A DNA stretch of 64,000 bases from Campylobacter concisus (lineage in GTDB: Bacteria; Campylobacterota; Campylobacteria; Campylobacterales; Campylobacteraceae): contig NZ_PIRZ01000006.1 of NCBI RefSeq assembly GCF_003048575.1, positions 62,001 through 126,000 on the forward strand, written 5' to 3'. The notes beneath the pieces were generated by a model. That model searched no databases. It was not told where the DNA came from and saw nothing but the letters and a program-made list of their open reading frames with translations. Position numbers and translations under genes: made by a program. Positions within the stretch are counted from its first letter, which is position 1, and each line of letters begins with the position of its first letter. Shown one piece after another: positions 17,383-27,165 of the stretch.

Positions 17383-19792
17383 ACGAATAAAAACCATACT
17401 TAGCGTCTTAACAGCTATATTTTTCATTAGTGCATTTTTTATATATAAAGCAAATATAGCTATTGGTGCAGCTCATAAATTTGATGATGGAATTTTAAAT
17501 CTAAAATTTATAGACAATGAGATAACTTTTTCTTTAAATAATATTTATGATATCTCAAACTACGACAAACTCAATGCTGACATAAATTCTTTTGATACAA
17601 ATTTGAGCAACCTTTCAATGCTTAATGATGAGATGATGTTATTTCATAAAAATGAAATAACAAAAGACCTACAAAACATAAGAGATGTATTTATTAAAAA
17701 AGTATTTTTTACACAAAGATCAGCTTATGTAAACTCATCTATAGATTCTTATATCCAAATAAGTCAATATGAAATACAAAATCTCGCACTTTCAAATAAG
17801 CTTGAGCCTATATTTTATGCGATAAAAGGTGCTTTGATGCTTAGTCCTGAAGCAATAGATGATATTTCAAAGCAAATAAAAATGTATAAAAACGAGTATA
17901 AAGATAACCAAAAAGCTCAAAACGTATTAGACAAGATACTTTATGCAGCTCAAGCTACAAAAACATTACGTACAATCTCAAATAGTGTAAAAGAGCTACA
18001 TCTTGATAATCTAATAGAAAATTTTAGAAACAAAATCCTAGAATTTCACTCTGATGAGGTGAATAAGGCAAAAATAGCTCAGAGAATTTGCTTGCTTACA
18101 TTTATAATATTTTGTTCATTCGGTCTCTATCAAATTAAAATGGCCTCAGAGCGTTTAAGACAGATAAAACTCCTAAGAACGACAGTCGAAAACGATCATA
18201 GCTCTATTATCTATTGCGATAAATACAATAGAATTTCATACGTAAATAAAACCTTTGAAGAAAAAACTGGCTACAAGCTAAAAGAAGTAATAGGCAAAAA
18301 CCCTAGAATACTAAAATCATATATGCACCCGCAAAGCTTTTATGAATCCATAAAAGAGGCTGTGCAAAAATCTCTACCTTGGGAGAGCGATGAGCTTATA
18401 AGCAGAACAAAAAACGGTAATTTTTTATATGAAAAGGTAAAATTTTCACCATTTTTCTTTAAAAATAAATTTGAGGGCTATATAGCGGTAAAACTTGATA
18501 GGACTAAAGAGACGCTAATACTAAATGAACTAACTCAAAAAAATGAACAAATAAAAATACAATCTTCAATCGATAAGCTAACAGGCTTTGGTAACTACTT
18601 TGCTTTAACTGAAATTTTAGACGCACAAAAAGATGGAGTGCTCATTTGCTTAAGCATTAAGAATTTTAAAATTTTAAGATTCTTTTATCAAACTAAGATT
18701 ATCGATGCAATGCTAAAAGCAGTAGCTGATACACTAAAGCTTTGTATAGATACTTCTGAGATAAAAGCAAAGTTATTTAGATTTCAAGATGACGCATTTT
18801 ATATATGGTATGAAGGCGATAATATCGTAAGAGATATTGAATATATAAGAGAATATTTTGGCTCAAATAGAATAAATGTCGCTATTGATGAAAAATTTGA
18901 AAACTTACCAGGCATAAAGATGGTATTTGGTGTTTCATTGCCAAACGATACACCACAAACTAACCGCCTAATGCAATCAGCCCTTGCAAATCAGCTCGCA
19001 ATAGAAAATGGTAGCAATATTTACTACTATTTAGAAAATGACGCCATTGAGATGAAATATCACAAAAACCAGCTGGCAGTTCAACTAATCGAAGATGCGT
19101 TAGAAAACGATAGAGTCATAGTAGAAGCACAAGGTATCTTTAACTTAGAAGAAAATGAGACCGAAGCAAAGTATTATGAAGTTTTAGTTCGCATAATTGA
19201 TCAAAATGGCAAGATACACTATCCGGGTGAATTTTTAGATATTGCCATGAAAACGCAGCTATATCCGCAAATAACCAAAAAAGTGATAAGCCTTGCGTTT
19301 GATCTTGCCAAGAGATATCCAGATTATATGTTCTCGATAAATTTATCAATTACCGATATTGCTGATGCTAGTATGAGAGAGCTTATAGAGAGCAAGCTAA
19401 ACGAGTGCAAAGATCCTAATAAAATTTGCTTTGAAATGCTAGAGAGCGAAGAGCTTAGCGACTATGTTGCGGTAAATTCTTTCATAAAACGCGTCAAAGG
19501 CTATGGATGTAAAATTTCGATTGATGACTTTGGCTCAGGATACTCAAACTACTACCGAATTTTGGAGCTCGATATAGACACCATAAAGATAGATGGCTCG
19601 ATAATCAAAAAGCTTCCATTTGACGAAAATGCTAGAGTTCTAGTAGAAACCATCGTAAGCTTTGCAAAAAAACAAGGCTACAAAATAGTAGCCGAGTTCG
19701 CAAGCTCAGAAGAAATTTTAAACCAAATCAAAAATTTTGGAATACCTTACGCACAAGGTTTCTTGCTGGGCAAGCCTCGCAGAATGGAATAG
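17372..19792 (+). CDS. Membrane PAS-GGDEF-EAL protein, probable c-di-GMP phosphodiesterase
   Basis: 806 residues. Membrane segments near 11-30 and 236-255 enclose a ~200-residue helical periplasmic sensor. Next come a PAS domain (~270-375), a degenerate GGDEF (~400-545, FQDDAF at the signature, so probably inactive) and an EAL domain (~575-806). The EAL residues look intact: EVLVRI for EAL, NLS, EMLESEE, DDFGSGYS, IKIDGS, VAEFAS and AQGFLLGKP. It should hydrolyse c-di-GMP in response to a periplasmic or redox cue. Overlap with the di-haem peroxidase gene suggests the two work together, which is inference. Confidence 0.9.
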   Translation: MSTKRIKTILSVLTAIFFISAFFIYKANIAIGAAHKFDDGILNLKFIDNEITFSLNNIYDISNYDKLNADINSFDTNLSNLSMLNDEMMLFHKNEITKDLQNIRDVFIKKVFFTQRSAYVNSSIDSYIQISQYEIQNLALSNKLEPIFYAIKGALMLSPEAIDDISKQIKMYKNEYKDNQKAQNVLDKILYAAQATKTLRTISNSVKELHLDNLIENFRNKILEFHSDEVNKAKIAQRICLLTFIIFCSFGLYQIKMASERLRQIKLLRTTVENDHSSIIYCDKYNRISYVNKTFEEKTGYKLKEVIGKNPRILKSYMHPQSFYESIKEAVQKSLPWESDELISRTKNGNFLYEKVKFSPFFFKNKFEGYIAVKLDRTKETLILNELTQKNEQIKIQSSIDKLTGFGNYFALTEILDAQKDGVLICLSIKNFKILRFFYQTKIIDAMLKAVADTLKLCIDTSEIKAKLFRFQDDAFYIWYEGDNIVRDIEYIREYFGSNRINVAIDEKFENLPGIKMVFGVSLPNDTPQTNRLMQSALANQLAIENGSNIYYYLENDAIEMKYHKNQLAVQLIEDALENDRVIVEAQGIFNLEENETEAKYYEVLVRIIDQNGKIHYPGEFLDIAMKTQLYPQITKKVISLAFDLAKRYPDYMFSINLSITDIADASMRELIESKLNECKDPNKICFEMLESEELSDYVAVNSFIKRVKGYGCKISIDDFGSGYSNYYRILELDIDTIKIDGSIIKKLPFDENARVLVETIVSFAKKQGYKIVAEFASSEEILNQIKNFGIPYAQGFLLGKPRRME

Positions 19793-19795
19793 TGG

Positions 19796-20554
19796 CTAAA
19801 TTTCTATATCTATCCCAACTGGGCAGTGATCGCTGCCTGTGATCTCTGGCAAGATAAATGCATCTTTTAGCCTATCTTTTAATCCTTGTGAAATGAAGAA
19901 ATAATCAATCCTCCAGCCGACATTTTTTGCCCTTGCGTTAAAGCGGTAACTCCACCACGAATAAGCGTCCGTAATATCGCCATTTATAGATCTAAAGGTA
20001 TCTATAAAGCCACTTTTTAGCACCTCATCTATCCATGCTCGTTCGATAGGCAAAAAGCCTGAAGTTTTAGAGTTTGCCTTTGGGTTTTTAAGGTCGATCT
20101 CGCGGTGAGCGGTATTTACATCGCCACAAAATATCACCTCTTTACCGCTTTTTACAAGTTCTTTGCAGTAAGCTAGAAATTTCTCGTAAAAGTCCATTTT
20201 ATAGGCTAGGCGCTCGTCATCCTTTTGTCCGTTTGGAAAATAGATATTAAAAAGTACAATATCGCCAAATCTATGCTCCAAAACACGCCCCTCCGTGTCA
20301 TCAAAGAAGGCTGCCTTTTGTGTAGAAATGTCAAAATTTGCTAGGCTCATCACACCAGAGTATCCGGCCCTCTCGCCTGAGTTTACGCTTATATCTTTAA
20401 AGCCAAGGTTATAAATTTCTTTTGGCACATCACTTTCTTTAACTTTAATCTCTTGAAGTGCCAGGAAATCAGGCTTTTGCTCCGTAAGCCATGCAAAACC
20501 ATCTTTTGTTACAAGTGCTCTAAGGCCATTTACATTCCAGCTAATAAGTTTCAA
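19796..20554 (-). CDS. xth: Exodeoxyribonuclease III
   Basis: A 252-residue Mg-dependent AP endonuclease and 3'-exonuclease of the ExoIII/APE1 family. Visible are MKLISWNVNGLRA, LALQEIKVKE (metal Glu), YSGVM, FCGDVNTAH, and the C-terminal RIDYFFIS with GSDHCPVGIDI (catalytic Asp-His). It acts in base-excision repair, giving the cell a second AP endonuclease besides Nfo at 4809-5660. The start and length match the family. Confidence 0.95.
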   Translation of the reverse strand: MKLISWNVNGLRALVTKDGFAWLTEQKPDFLALQEIKVKESDVPKEIYNLGFKDISVNSGERAGYSGVMSLANFDISTQKAAFFDDTEGRVLEHRFGDIVLFNIYFPNGQKDDERLAYKMDFYEKFLAYCKELVKSGKEVIFCGDVNTAHREIDLKNPKANSKTSGFLPIERAWIDEVLKSGFIDTFRSINGDITDAYSWWSYRFNARAKNVGWRIDYFFISQGLKDRLKDAFILPEITGSDHCPVGIDIEI

Positions 20555-20607
20555 ATTTCATCCTTTTTTTAATTATAATTATGCCAAAAATCGCAAAAAG
20601 GAAAATT

Positions 20608-20973
20608 ATGAGAAACCAGCCAGAGTATAAATTTTTTAAAAATTTTGGCTATGCAAGAGAGGGCTTGGCTGAAATTTTTAAAAATGAAAAGAGCTTTCGA
20701 ATAGAAATTTATATATTTTTGGTAACTACGATCTCGCTATTTTTTTGGAATTTTGACCTTGTTTTTAATCTATTTTTGATCTTTAGCATGGCATTTGTGC
20801 TAGTTTGCGAGTGCCTAAACTCTGGCTTAGAGCGAGTAACTGATCTTGCAAGCCCAGACTATCACGCCCTAGCAAAGGCGGCAAAAGATGCAGGAAGTGC
20901 AGCTGTGATGATCGCAAATTTCTTATGTGGCGCGCTTTGGTGCGTGGCAATAGGATATAAAATTTGGAGCTAG
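20608..20973 (+). CDS. dgkA: Diacylglycerol kinase
   Basis: A 121-residue integral-membrane kinase. The start chosen is the ATG reading MRNQPEYKFF, with AAAGGA upstream; an earlier in-frame ATG at 20581 lacks a ribosome site. Three hydrophobic segments and the family signature ECLNSGLERVTDLAS followed by AKDAGSAAVM carry the catalytic and metal-binding residues. It phosphorylates diacylglycerol to phosphatidic acid, recycling lipid from envelope glycan modification. Confidence 0.93.
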   Translation: MRNQPEYKFFKNFGYAREGLAEIFKNEKSFRIEIYIFLVTTISLFFWNFDLVFNLFLIFSMAFVLVCECLNSGLERVTDLASPDYHALAKAAKDAGSAAVMIANFLCGALWCVAIGYKIWS

Positions 20974-20974
20974 T

Positions 20975-21202
20975 ATGAATGAAGAAATTTATAAGGCAAT
21001 AATTGGCGAGAAAAAGGTAGAAATTATAAATTTGCTAGTTAAAAGCTGTGATGAAAATGGCTTTATTATGCTTAAAATTTCAGACATTTGCGAAAAGCTA
21101 AATGTAAGCAAACCAACCGTGATAAGCACGTTTAAGTTGCTTGAAGAGAAGAAAATTTTTGAACGAGTAAAAAACGGAGTTTATAGATTTAAAAATTTAT
21201 AG
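20975..21202 (+). CDS. Small winged-helix DNA-binding protein
   Basis: 75 residues, starting one base after dgkA, so in the same operon. The chain folds naturally as a winged helix: LKISDICEKLNVSKPTVIST is a clear helix-turn-helix followed by LLEEKKIFERVKNGVYRF as the wing. It resembles the small regulators found beside dgkA in other Campylobacter. No ligand-binding domain or Cys cluster is present. The target is unknown. Confidence 0.75.
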   Translation: MNEEIYKAIIGEKKVEIINLLVKSCDENGFIMLKISDICEKLNVSKPTVISTFKLLEEKKIFERVKNGVYRFKNL

Positions 21203-21229
21203 TGTCAAGCAAACGCCTGCCACCTCTTT

Positions 21230-21442
21230 CTAGCCGATAGTCTCAGCAGCGATTATGCAAAATGTCAAGCGGTCAGTTATCACAACTGACCCTAGACGGC
21301 TGGCTCCGTGAACGCCACCAGTGATCTCGCCAGCTGCATATAAATTTGGTATAGGTATAGCTGTTTGGGAGTTCATGACTTGGGCTTTTGTTTTGATATT
21401 TAGGCCGCTTTGCGTGGTAAACTTTTGACGTGCTACGCTCTG
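21230..21442 (-). pseudogene. C-terminal remnant of a flavocytochrome c / fumarate reductase flavoprotein
   Basis: The minus strand encodes about 70 residues ending at TAG (21230-21232). They include PNLYAAGEITGGVHGASRLG, the FAD-binding signature near the C-terminus of fumarate reductase-type flavoproteins. No start codon, N-terminal domain or haem motif remains upstream, only AT-rich sequence. It is a decayed gene end, not an expressed protein. The stretch 21443-21617 beyond it holds nothing recognisable. Confidence 0.75.
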
Positions 21443-21617
21443 CTTAAAATGGCAGATAGACTATAAAAGTAAAAAAATAATATAAATTTTAGCTATAAAA
21501 TTTTTAAGTAAATAGCTTTAAAAATATTCACTACGACTTCTTTAAATTTATAACTTGGCTGATAATTTTTAGAGTATTTTAGATTTTAGCTTAAGAATGA
21601 AATTTTGTTTAGAAGAA

Positions 21618-21637
21618 CGGAGCAAAATTGCTCCGTA
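21618..21637 (-). terminator. Hairpin terminator after the TOBE-domain gene
   Basis: ACGGAGCA-AAAT-TGCTCCGT forms a perfect 8-bp stem directly after the stop codon at 21640. The minus-strand tail TCTTCT is only moderately T-rich. Confidence 0.55.
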
Positions 21638-21639
21638 AA

Positions 21640-22059
21640 TTATTTAACACCAACTATGATTTGAGTTGCTTTGATAATTGCAGTTACTTTATCTCCTGCT
21701 TTTAATGCTAGGCTGCTAACTGACTCTCTTGTGATGATAGCAGAAATTTTACTTCCATTTACATCGATAATAACTTCAGCATTTACAGCTCCGTCTTTTA
21801 TCTCGCTAACAACACCTTTGATTTGGTTTGTTGCACTAAGCTTGATGCTGTCATCTTTTGAAACGATAACGCTTGAAGCTTTGAATAAAAATATAGCTTT
21901 TTTACCAACTTTAAGATCAAGACCTTTTTCACTATCAACCGTAACAGTTGCTTTTAGCACCTCACCGCCTGCAAGCTTAGCAGATATTAGCGAATTTACC
22001 GTACCTGTTCTTACCTCTGTGATCTCAACATTTAGTTGATTTCTTGCACTTATTGACAT
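21640..22059 (-). CDS. Tandem TOBE (Mop-type) molybdate-binding protein
   Basis: 139 residues made of two TOBE repeats. Repeat 1 begins SARNQLNVEITEVRTGTVNS, repeat 2 begins SATNQIKGVVSEIKDGAVNA, and each ends with a similar strand (AIFLFKASSVIV and VTAIIKATQIIV). Stand-alone proteins of this type bind molybdate or tungstate and act as intracellular stores or sensors. The ribosome site GAAGGAG is strong. The 344 bases upstream (22060-22403) are AT-rich and hold only a likely promoter (CATAAT on the minus strand about 25 bases before the ATG). Confidence 0.85.
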   Translation of the reverse strand: MSISARNQLNVEITEVRTGTVNSLISAKLAGGEVLKATVTVDSEKGLDLKVGKKAIFLFKASSVIVSKDDSIKLSATNQIKGVVSEIKDGAVNAEVIIDVNGSKISAIITRESVSSLALKAGDKVTAIIKATQIIVGVK

Positions 22060-22403
22060 TTTGTCTCCTTCTTTTGAATTAAATTATGGTGAAATTGTAA
22101 GGTAAAATTATTAAGCAAAACTTAAAACCATTTATACAAAATTATAATATCAAAAATAAAAATTTTATACTTTTAAATGCCCTAGAAATCGCTATTTGAG
22201 AAATAAAATCTAAAAATTTAATTTATATTATTTTTAAAAAAAACGAGAAAAAATATTACTAACTACTACTTCTAAATATCTATTTTTATAAAATTCTTGT
22301 AAATTTGGCTTTAAAGTTTGGTAAATTTAAAAGTATTTTAAACTAAACTAATATTTTTAAGTAAAGAAATAAATTATAAAATTTGAAGTAAAAATTTGAA
22401 AAT

Positions 22404-23471
22404 TTAAATACCAGCTTCTAGCATAGCTTCTGCTTGATAATGCGTAATAAGTGGCTCGACGATCTCGTCAAATAATCCCGCAGCCATAATCGCATCAAGG
22501 CGGTAAAGTGTTAAATTTATACGGTGATCGCTTATGCGGTTTTGCGGATAGTTGTATGTCCTTATCCTACCAGAACGATCTCCGGTGCCAACTTGGCTCT
22601 TTCGCTCACTAGTCTCTTTTGCAAGCCTCTCTTGCTCTTGAAGCTCATAAAGTCTAGCCTTTAGCACCTTCATCGCAGCTTCTTTGTTTTTGTGTTGGCT
22701 TTTACCATCTTGGTTTGTCACGACAAGGCCTGTTGGTATGTGTGTGATCCTAACTGCACTATCGGTTGTATTTACCGACTGGCCACCGTGGCCTGAGCTT
22801 CTCATAACATCGACTCTTATATCGTTTGGATTGATCTCAATCTCGCTATCTTCGACTTCTGGCATGATAGCCACAGTAACAGCCGAAGTGTGCACCCTGC
22901 CCTGGCTCTCGGTCTCTGGCACACGCTGAACTCTATGCGTGCCACCTTCAAATTTTAGCCTCGAGTAAGCACCTTTACCTTTTATAAGCACTATGATCTC
23001 TTTAAAGCCGCCAGTGTTACCCTCGCTTTGGCTAACGATCTCAAATTTATATCCTCGAAGCTCCGCATATCTAATGTAAGCATTAAAAAGATCTCCAACA
23101 AATAGTGCAGCCTCATCGCCACCAGTACCTGCGCGAATTTCTAAAAATATATTTTTATCATCGTTTGGATCTTTTGGAAGAAGTAAAATTTTGATCTCTT
23201 CTTCAAGCTTCTCTCTTGAAATTTCTAAATTTTTAAGCTCATCTTTTGCAAGCTCGCCAAGTTCAGTGTCCTCAAGCAGGGCTTTGTTCTCGTCGATGTC
23301 GTTTAGAATTTGTAGATATTTTTTTGCAGCAGTTGCGACTGGCTCGATAGATGATTGCTCTTTTGAGAGCTTTGTCATCTTTTCGATATCGTTTGCTATA
23401 TTTGGATCGCTAAGAAGCGCAGAAATTTCATTATAGCGATCCAAAAATGGATGAAGTTTATCAGCAAACAT
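22404..23471 (-). CDS. prfA: Peptide chain release factor 1
   Basis: A 355-residue class I release factor recognising UAA and UAG. The catalytic GGQ lies in [20 protein letters not shown] near residue 230. The stop-codon anticodon region is present before it, and the usual [17 protein letters not shown] and C-terminal block follow. Length matches the family. It follows rpsT by 13 bases in the same direction, so the two are probably co-transcribed. Confidence 0.96.
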   Translation of the reverse strand: MFADKLHPFLDRYNEISALLSDPNIANDIEKMTKLSKEQSSIEPVATAAKKYLQILNDIDENKALLEDTELGELAKDELKNLEISREKLEEEIKILLLPKDPNDDKNIFLEIRAGTGGDEAALFVGDLFNAYIRYAELRGYKFEIVSQSEGNTGGFKEIIVLIKGKGAYSRLKFEGGTHRVQRVPETESQGRVHTSAVTVAIMPEVEDSEIEINPNDIRVDVMRSSGHGGQSVNTTDSAVRITHIPTGLVVTNQDGKSQHKNKEAAMKVLKARLYELQEQERLAKETSERKSQVGTGDRSGRIRTYNYPQNRISDHRINLTLYRLDAIMAAGLFDEIVEPLITHYQAEAMLEAGI

Positions 23472-23484
23472 TAAATTTTATAAG

Positions 23485-23754
23485 TTAAGCAGCTTTTAGA
23501 GTATTTACTAATTGTGCAAGGCGGCTAACACGGCGAGCAGCAGTTTGTTTCTTCAAAAAGCCTCTACTTACGAAGCTATGGATGCTTTTGTTAGCAACTT
23601 TTAAAGCTTCATTTGCAGCATTTAGATCTCTAGCTTCTACGGCTACACGCACTGCTTTTGTGATGTTTTTAAGTCTTGTGCGGTAAAATCTATTTCTTTC
23701 TGTTCTTTTTATAGTTTGTCTAGCTCTTTTTTCAGCAGATTTATGGTTTGCCAT
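23485..23754 (-). CDS. rpsT: Ribosomal protein S20
   Basis: An 89-residue, strongly basic, all-helical protein starting [20 protein letters not shown], the standard S20 opening. It binds 16S rRNA in the 30S subunit. Its own promoter is likely just upstream. Length and composition match bacterial S20. Confidence 0.97.
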   Translation of the reverse strand: MANHKSAEKRARQTIKRTERNRFYRTRLKNITKAVRVAVEARDLNAANEALKVANKSIHSFVSRGFLKKQTAARRVSRLAQLVNTLKAA

Positions 23755-23785
23755 AATATACCTTTTTGAATAATTTTAGTCGGTG

Positions 23786-23791
23786 ATTATA
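23786..23791 (-). promoter_or_regulatory. Candidate -10 box for rpsT-prfA
   Basis: A perfect TATAAT on the minus strand, 31 bases before the rpsT ATG, within the AT-rich divergent region shared with glmM. Confidence 0.5.
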
Positions 23792-23911
23792 TTAAAGATA
23801 TAATAAATTTAACCTTAATTTAAGTCATCCTTAATGAAAGTAAAATTTTAGATTTTAAATTAGGTAATTTCTGATAAAATAGCACAATTTTATAATAAAA
23901 AGGATAAATTT

Positions 23912-25252
23912 ATGAAACTATTTGGAACAGATGGTGTTCGTGGCAAGGCAGGCGAAAAGCTCTCAGCTCAAACATCTATGCGTCTTGCAATGGCAGCTGG
24001 AATTTATTTTAGAAAGACTTCAGCGACAAATGTGATTTTGGTTGGAAAAGATACTAGAAAGAGCGGCTATATGATCGAAACTGCCATCGTTGCGGGGCTA
24101 ACTGCAGTTGGCTACAACGTCCTTCAAATAGGCCCTATGCCAACGCCTGCGATTGCATTTTTAACAGAAAATATGCGCTGTGACGCTGGCATAATGATAA
24201 GCGCCTCACACAACCCATACTACGATAACGGCATCAAATTTTTTGATAGCTTTGGCAACAAACTAGATGAAAAAATAGAAGCCGAGATAGAAAAAATTTT
24301 TTACGACGACGAGCTCATCGCAAACGCCCAAAAAACGATGACAGAGATCGGCGCAAACAAGAGGATCGATGATGTTATCGGCAGATATATCGTGCAGATC
24401 AAAAATTCATTCCCAAAAGAGCTAAATTTAAAGAATTTACGAGTAGTTTTAGACGTGGCAAACGGAGCTGCTTACAAGGTCGCACCAACTGTATTTAGCG
24501 AGCTTGGAGCTGATGTTATCGTCATAAACGACGAGCCAAATGGTAGCAACATTAACCAAAATTGTGGCGCGCTTCATCCAGAAGATCTAGCAAGCGAAGT
24601 AAAAAGGCTTCGTGCCGACATCGGCTTTGCATTTGACGGCGATGCTGATAGGCTTGTAGTAGTTGACGAAAACGGCGAAGTTGTGCATGGCGATGCGATA
24701 CTTGGCTCGTTGGCTGCATTTTTGCACGAGCAAAAGGCGCTAAAAGGCGGAGCCATCGTGGCTACGGTAATGAGTAACGCCGCACTTGATGACTATCTAA
24801 AAGCTCATAAGATCAAATTACTTCGCTCAAACGTAGGCGATAAATACGTGCTTGAGATGATGAAAGAAAATGGCATAAATTTTGGCGGTGAGCAAAGCGG
24901 TCACGTGATATTTAACGACTACGCTAAAACTGGCGACGGCCTTGTTACCTCAATGCAAGTTGTTGCGATGATGCTTAAAAAAGGTAAAAAAGCTAGCGAA
25001 ATTTTTGGTGAGCTAAAGCCATATCCACAAATTTTGCTAAATTTAAAGATCACAGAGAAAAAGCCGCTTGATAAGATAGAGGGGCTAAAAGAGCTTGAGG
25101 CTAGCCTCGCAAAAGAGGGCATAAGATCGCTATTTAGATACTCTGGCACTGAAAATTTGATCAGACTTTTGCTTGAAGGTAAAAATCAAACTTTAGTTGA
25201 AAAACGCATGGATGAAGTTGAGAAATTTTTTGTAAAAGCCCTAAATGCGTAA
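23912..25252 (+). CDS. glmM: Phosphoglucosamine mutase
   Basis: A 446-residue enzyme converting glucosamine-6-phosphate to glucosamine-1-phosphate for UDP-GlcNAc, peptidoglycan and LPS. The phosphoserine loop is [16 protein letters not shown] near residue 100. The metal loop is DGDADRL, the sugar loop GGEQSGH, and the phosphate-binding loop [11 protein letters not shown] near the end. It begins [13 protein letters not shown], as in the family. The stop overlaps the start of lspA, a conserved pairing. Confidence 0.96.
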   Translation: MKLFGTDGVRGKAGEKLSAQTSMRLAMAAGIYFRKTSATNVILVGKDTRKSGYMIETAIVAGLTAVGYNVLQIGPMPTPAIAFLTENMRCDAGIMISASHNPYYDNGIKFFDSFGNKLDEKIEAEIEKIFYDDELIANAQKTMTEIGANKRIDDVIGRYIVQIKNSFPKELNLKNLRVVLDVANGAAYKVAPTVFSELGADVIVINDEPNGSNINQNCGALHPEDLASEVKRLRADIGFAFDGDADRLVVVDENGEVVHGDAILGSLAAFLHEQKALKGGAIVATVMSNAALDDYLKAHKIKLLRSNVGDKYVLEMMKENGINFGGEQSGHVIFNDYAKTGDGLVTSMQVVAMMLKKGKKASEIFGELKPYPQILLNLKITEKKPLDKIEGLKELEASLAKEGIRSLFRYSGTENLIRLLLEGKNQTLVEKRMDEVEKFFVKALNA

Positions 25253-25697
25253 AAGCTTGGTTAAATTTTTCATAGCGTTTTTTATTATTTTTATCGTTGA
25301 TCAAGCGATAAAAATGATATTTATAGATGGTTTTTCGTGGGAGGGCGAGTTTTTCTCGCTAGTGCTTACATATAATAAGGGCGTTGCATTTTCGATGTTT
25401 GCCTTTTTAGATGAGTGGCTGAAATTTATCCAGATCGCCCTCATTTTAGGCGTTTTTGTCTATCTAGTTGTTGAGAAAAAACTGCTTTGCTCGCATGCCA
25501 TTTGGCTTGGAGCTTTGCTAGGAGCTGGTAGCTCAAATATCACAGATAGATTTATCCATGGCGGCGTCGTGGATTACGTCTTTTGGCACAAGTGGTTTAA
25601 CTTTGCGGTCTTTAACTTCGCTGACGTGATAATCGATCTTTGCGTCGTGATGATACTTTGGCAAAGTTTTAGAAAAAGGAGAGAGAGTGGGAAATAA
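25245..25697 (+). CDS. lspA: Lipoprotein signal peptidase (signal peptidase II)
   Basis: A 150-residue inner-membrane aspartic protease with four membrane segments. The two catalytic Asp are in [17 protein letters not shown] and [10 protein letters not shown], and the conserved N-terminal VDQAIK and YNKGVAFS are present. It cleaves prolipoproteins after lipidation. The ATG lies inside the last codons of glmM, so translation is coupled. Confidence 0.96.
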   Translation: MRKSLVKFFIAFFIIFIVDQAIKMIFIDGFSWEGEFFSLVLTYNKGVAFSMFAFLDEWLKFIQIALILGVFVYLVVEKKLLCSHAIWLGALLGAGSSNITDRFIHGGVVDYVFWHKWFNFAVFNFADVIIDLCVVMILWQSFRKRRESGK

Positions 25698-26049
25698 TAT
25701 CTACGTCGCATACGCTCTTTGGCTACTTACTGGCTGGCTTGGGGCGCATAGAATTTACCTTGGTAAATTTATCACTGGCTTTTTGATGATGGGACTATTT
25801 TTTATCGGTTACTCTTTGCAAATCATTCTCATTGGTTATTTATTCTTGGCTATTTGGGGCATTTGGTGGATCATCGATGCATTTTTAGTTGGCGCTTATG
25901 TCGAGAAAAATTTACAAAAAGTCGAGCTAAAAGAGAGACTAAAACTAAAAGATAAAGAAGAGGACTTAAAAAGGCTTTACGAGCTTTTTGAGAATGGTGC
26001 GATCAGCAAGGCTGAATTTGAAGCTAGAAAAGAGATACTTTTTAGATAA
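25687..26049 (+). CDS. TM2-domain protein with C-terminal SHOCT motif
   Basis: 120 residues. The start is GTG at 25687, inside the end of lspA, with AAAGGAGAGA before it. The first ~75 residues form a TM2 domain: two membrane helices with GWLGAHRIYLGKFITG. The C-terminal ~30 residues (EDLKRLYELFENGAISKAEF) match the SHOCT motif, a short helical oligomerisation tag. The function is unknown; the family sits in the inner membrane. Confidence 0.85.
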   Translation: MGNNIYVAYALWLLTGWLGAHRIYLGKFITGFLMMGLFFIGYSLQIILIGYLFLAIWGIWWIIDAFLVGAYVEKNLQKVELKERLKLKDKEEDLKRLYELFENGAISKAEFEARKEILFR

Positions 26050-26058
26050 GGAGACGTT

Positions 26059-26493
26059 ATGGCAGAATATTATCTTTACTTAAAATACCTCCACTATTTG
26101 TTTTTCATCTCGTGGATGGCAGTGCTGTTTTATCAGCCAAGGCTCTACGTTTATCACGTAGAAAACATGGATAAGCCAGACTTTGTAAAAGTGGTCGAAG
26201 TGATGGAGTATAAGATGTATCACTACATCGGTTGGGTCGCACTCATTGGCTCATTTTTCACTGGCATTTTGATACTTATCGCGATGCCTGATCTTATAAA
26301 AACTGGTCACATCCATGTTAAAATTTTGGTTGTCATCTTAATGGCTATCTATCACCTAGACCTTGGACGCTACATGAAGCAGCTCAAAGAAAAACGCTGT
26401 AACAAAAGTGGCATCTTCTTTAGAGCTTACAACGAAGTGCCAACTATCGCGATGCTTATCATTATCTGGGTCATGATAGTAAATCCATTTTAA
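26059..26493 (+). CDS. hemJ: Protoporphyrinogen IX oxidase HemJ (UPF0093)
   Basis: A 144-residue inner-membrane protein with four hydrophobic helices. It has the HemJ signatures: an early His in LKYLHYLFFISWMAVLFYQPR, Lys/His in HIHVKILVVIL, and FFRAYNEVPTIAMLII near the end. HemJ oxidises protoporphyrinogen IX in haem synthesis in bacteria lacking HemG and HemY. It follows the TM2 gene by nine bases with its own ribosome site (AAGGAG). Confidence 0.92.
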   Translation: MAEYYLYLKYLHYLFFISWMAVLFYQPRLYVYHVENMDKPDFVKVVEVMEYKMYHYIGWVALIGSFFTGILILIAMPDLIKTGHIHVKILVVILMAIYHLDLGRYMKQLKEKRCNKSGIFFRAYNEVPTIAMLIIIWVMIVNPF

Positions 26494-26502
26494 GGGAATT
26501 TG

Positions 26503-27048
26503 ATGAAGAAATTTTTAGCATTTATCGCTTTGCCAGCACTCTTGCTTGCAGCGACTCAATACTTTGAGCCGATGCAGATAAAATTTGACAATAGACTATA
26601 TTCACTAGCATATTCAGCCAAGCCTGTGCCAAATTTATTCACACAGGAGTATTTGCTCCCTGGCGAGAAACTAGATAGTTTTAGTTATATGCTCTCGCTA
26701 AATACGCTTAAATTTGACGCTACGCCAGAGCAAGCAGTTGAGCAAAAAATAAATGATCTAAAAGAGCTAAAAGCAAAAGGGCTAAAAGTGGCTTATAAAA
26801 AGGGTCCGCTGGCAAATGAAATTTATCTTGATATCACGATATTTTCAAACCTAAATGGTGTGCCAACAGCTGAGCACTCGATATATCGCTACACCAAACA
26901 AGGCGGAAATTTAGTCCTTTTTACTATCCAAAGGCGTGCTTATAAAAAAGAGGGCATTCAAAGATTTGCTACAAATTTCACGATCGAGTCGCAAGATTTT
27001 AGCAAAAAAGCCCTAGCCACACCTTTTCCACAAATCATCAATAGATAG
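26503..27048 (+). CDS. Secreted protein of unknown function
   Basis: 181 residues. The ATG at 26503 follows AAGGG at good spacing; a TTG three bases earlier is less likely. A signal peptide (MKKFLAFIALPALLLAATQ) is clear. The mature chain, about 160 residues, is mixed alpha/beta without Cys or membrane segments. No family is recognised. It closes the glmM-lspA-TM2-hemJ run and is probably co-transcribed. Confidence 0.7.
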   Translation: MKKFLAFIALPALLLAATQYFEPMQIKFDNRLYSLAYSAKPVPNLFTQEYLLPGEKLDSFSYMLSLNTLKFDATPEQAVEQKINDLKELKAKGLKVAYKKGPLANEIYLDITIFSNLNGVPTAEHSIYRYTKQGGNLVLFTIQRRAYKKEGIQRFATNFTIESQDFSKKALATPFPQIINR

Positions 27049-27134
27049 AAAAATTTTGAGTGTAAATTTAGCCTTTGCACTCAAATTTTAAAACCAGACT
27101 TAATAAATTTATCTAAAAATAAAACGAATAGTTA

Positions 27135-27140
27135 TATGAT
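27135..27140 (+). promoter_or_regulatory. Candidate -10 box for the biotin carboxylase gene
   Basis: TATGAT lies 25 bases before the ATG, in an AT-rich gap of 117 bases, with AAAAAGGA as ribosome site. Confidence 0.35.
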
Positions 27141-27165
27141 AAGCAAAACTCAAAAAGGATAGCCT

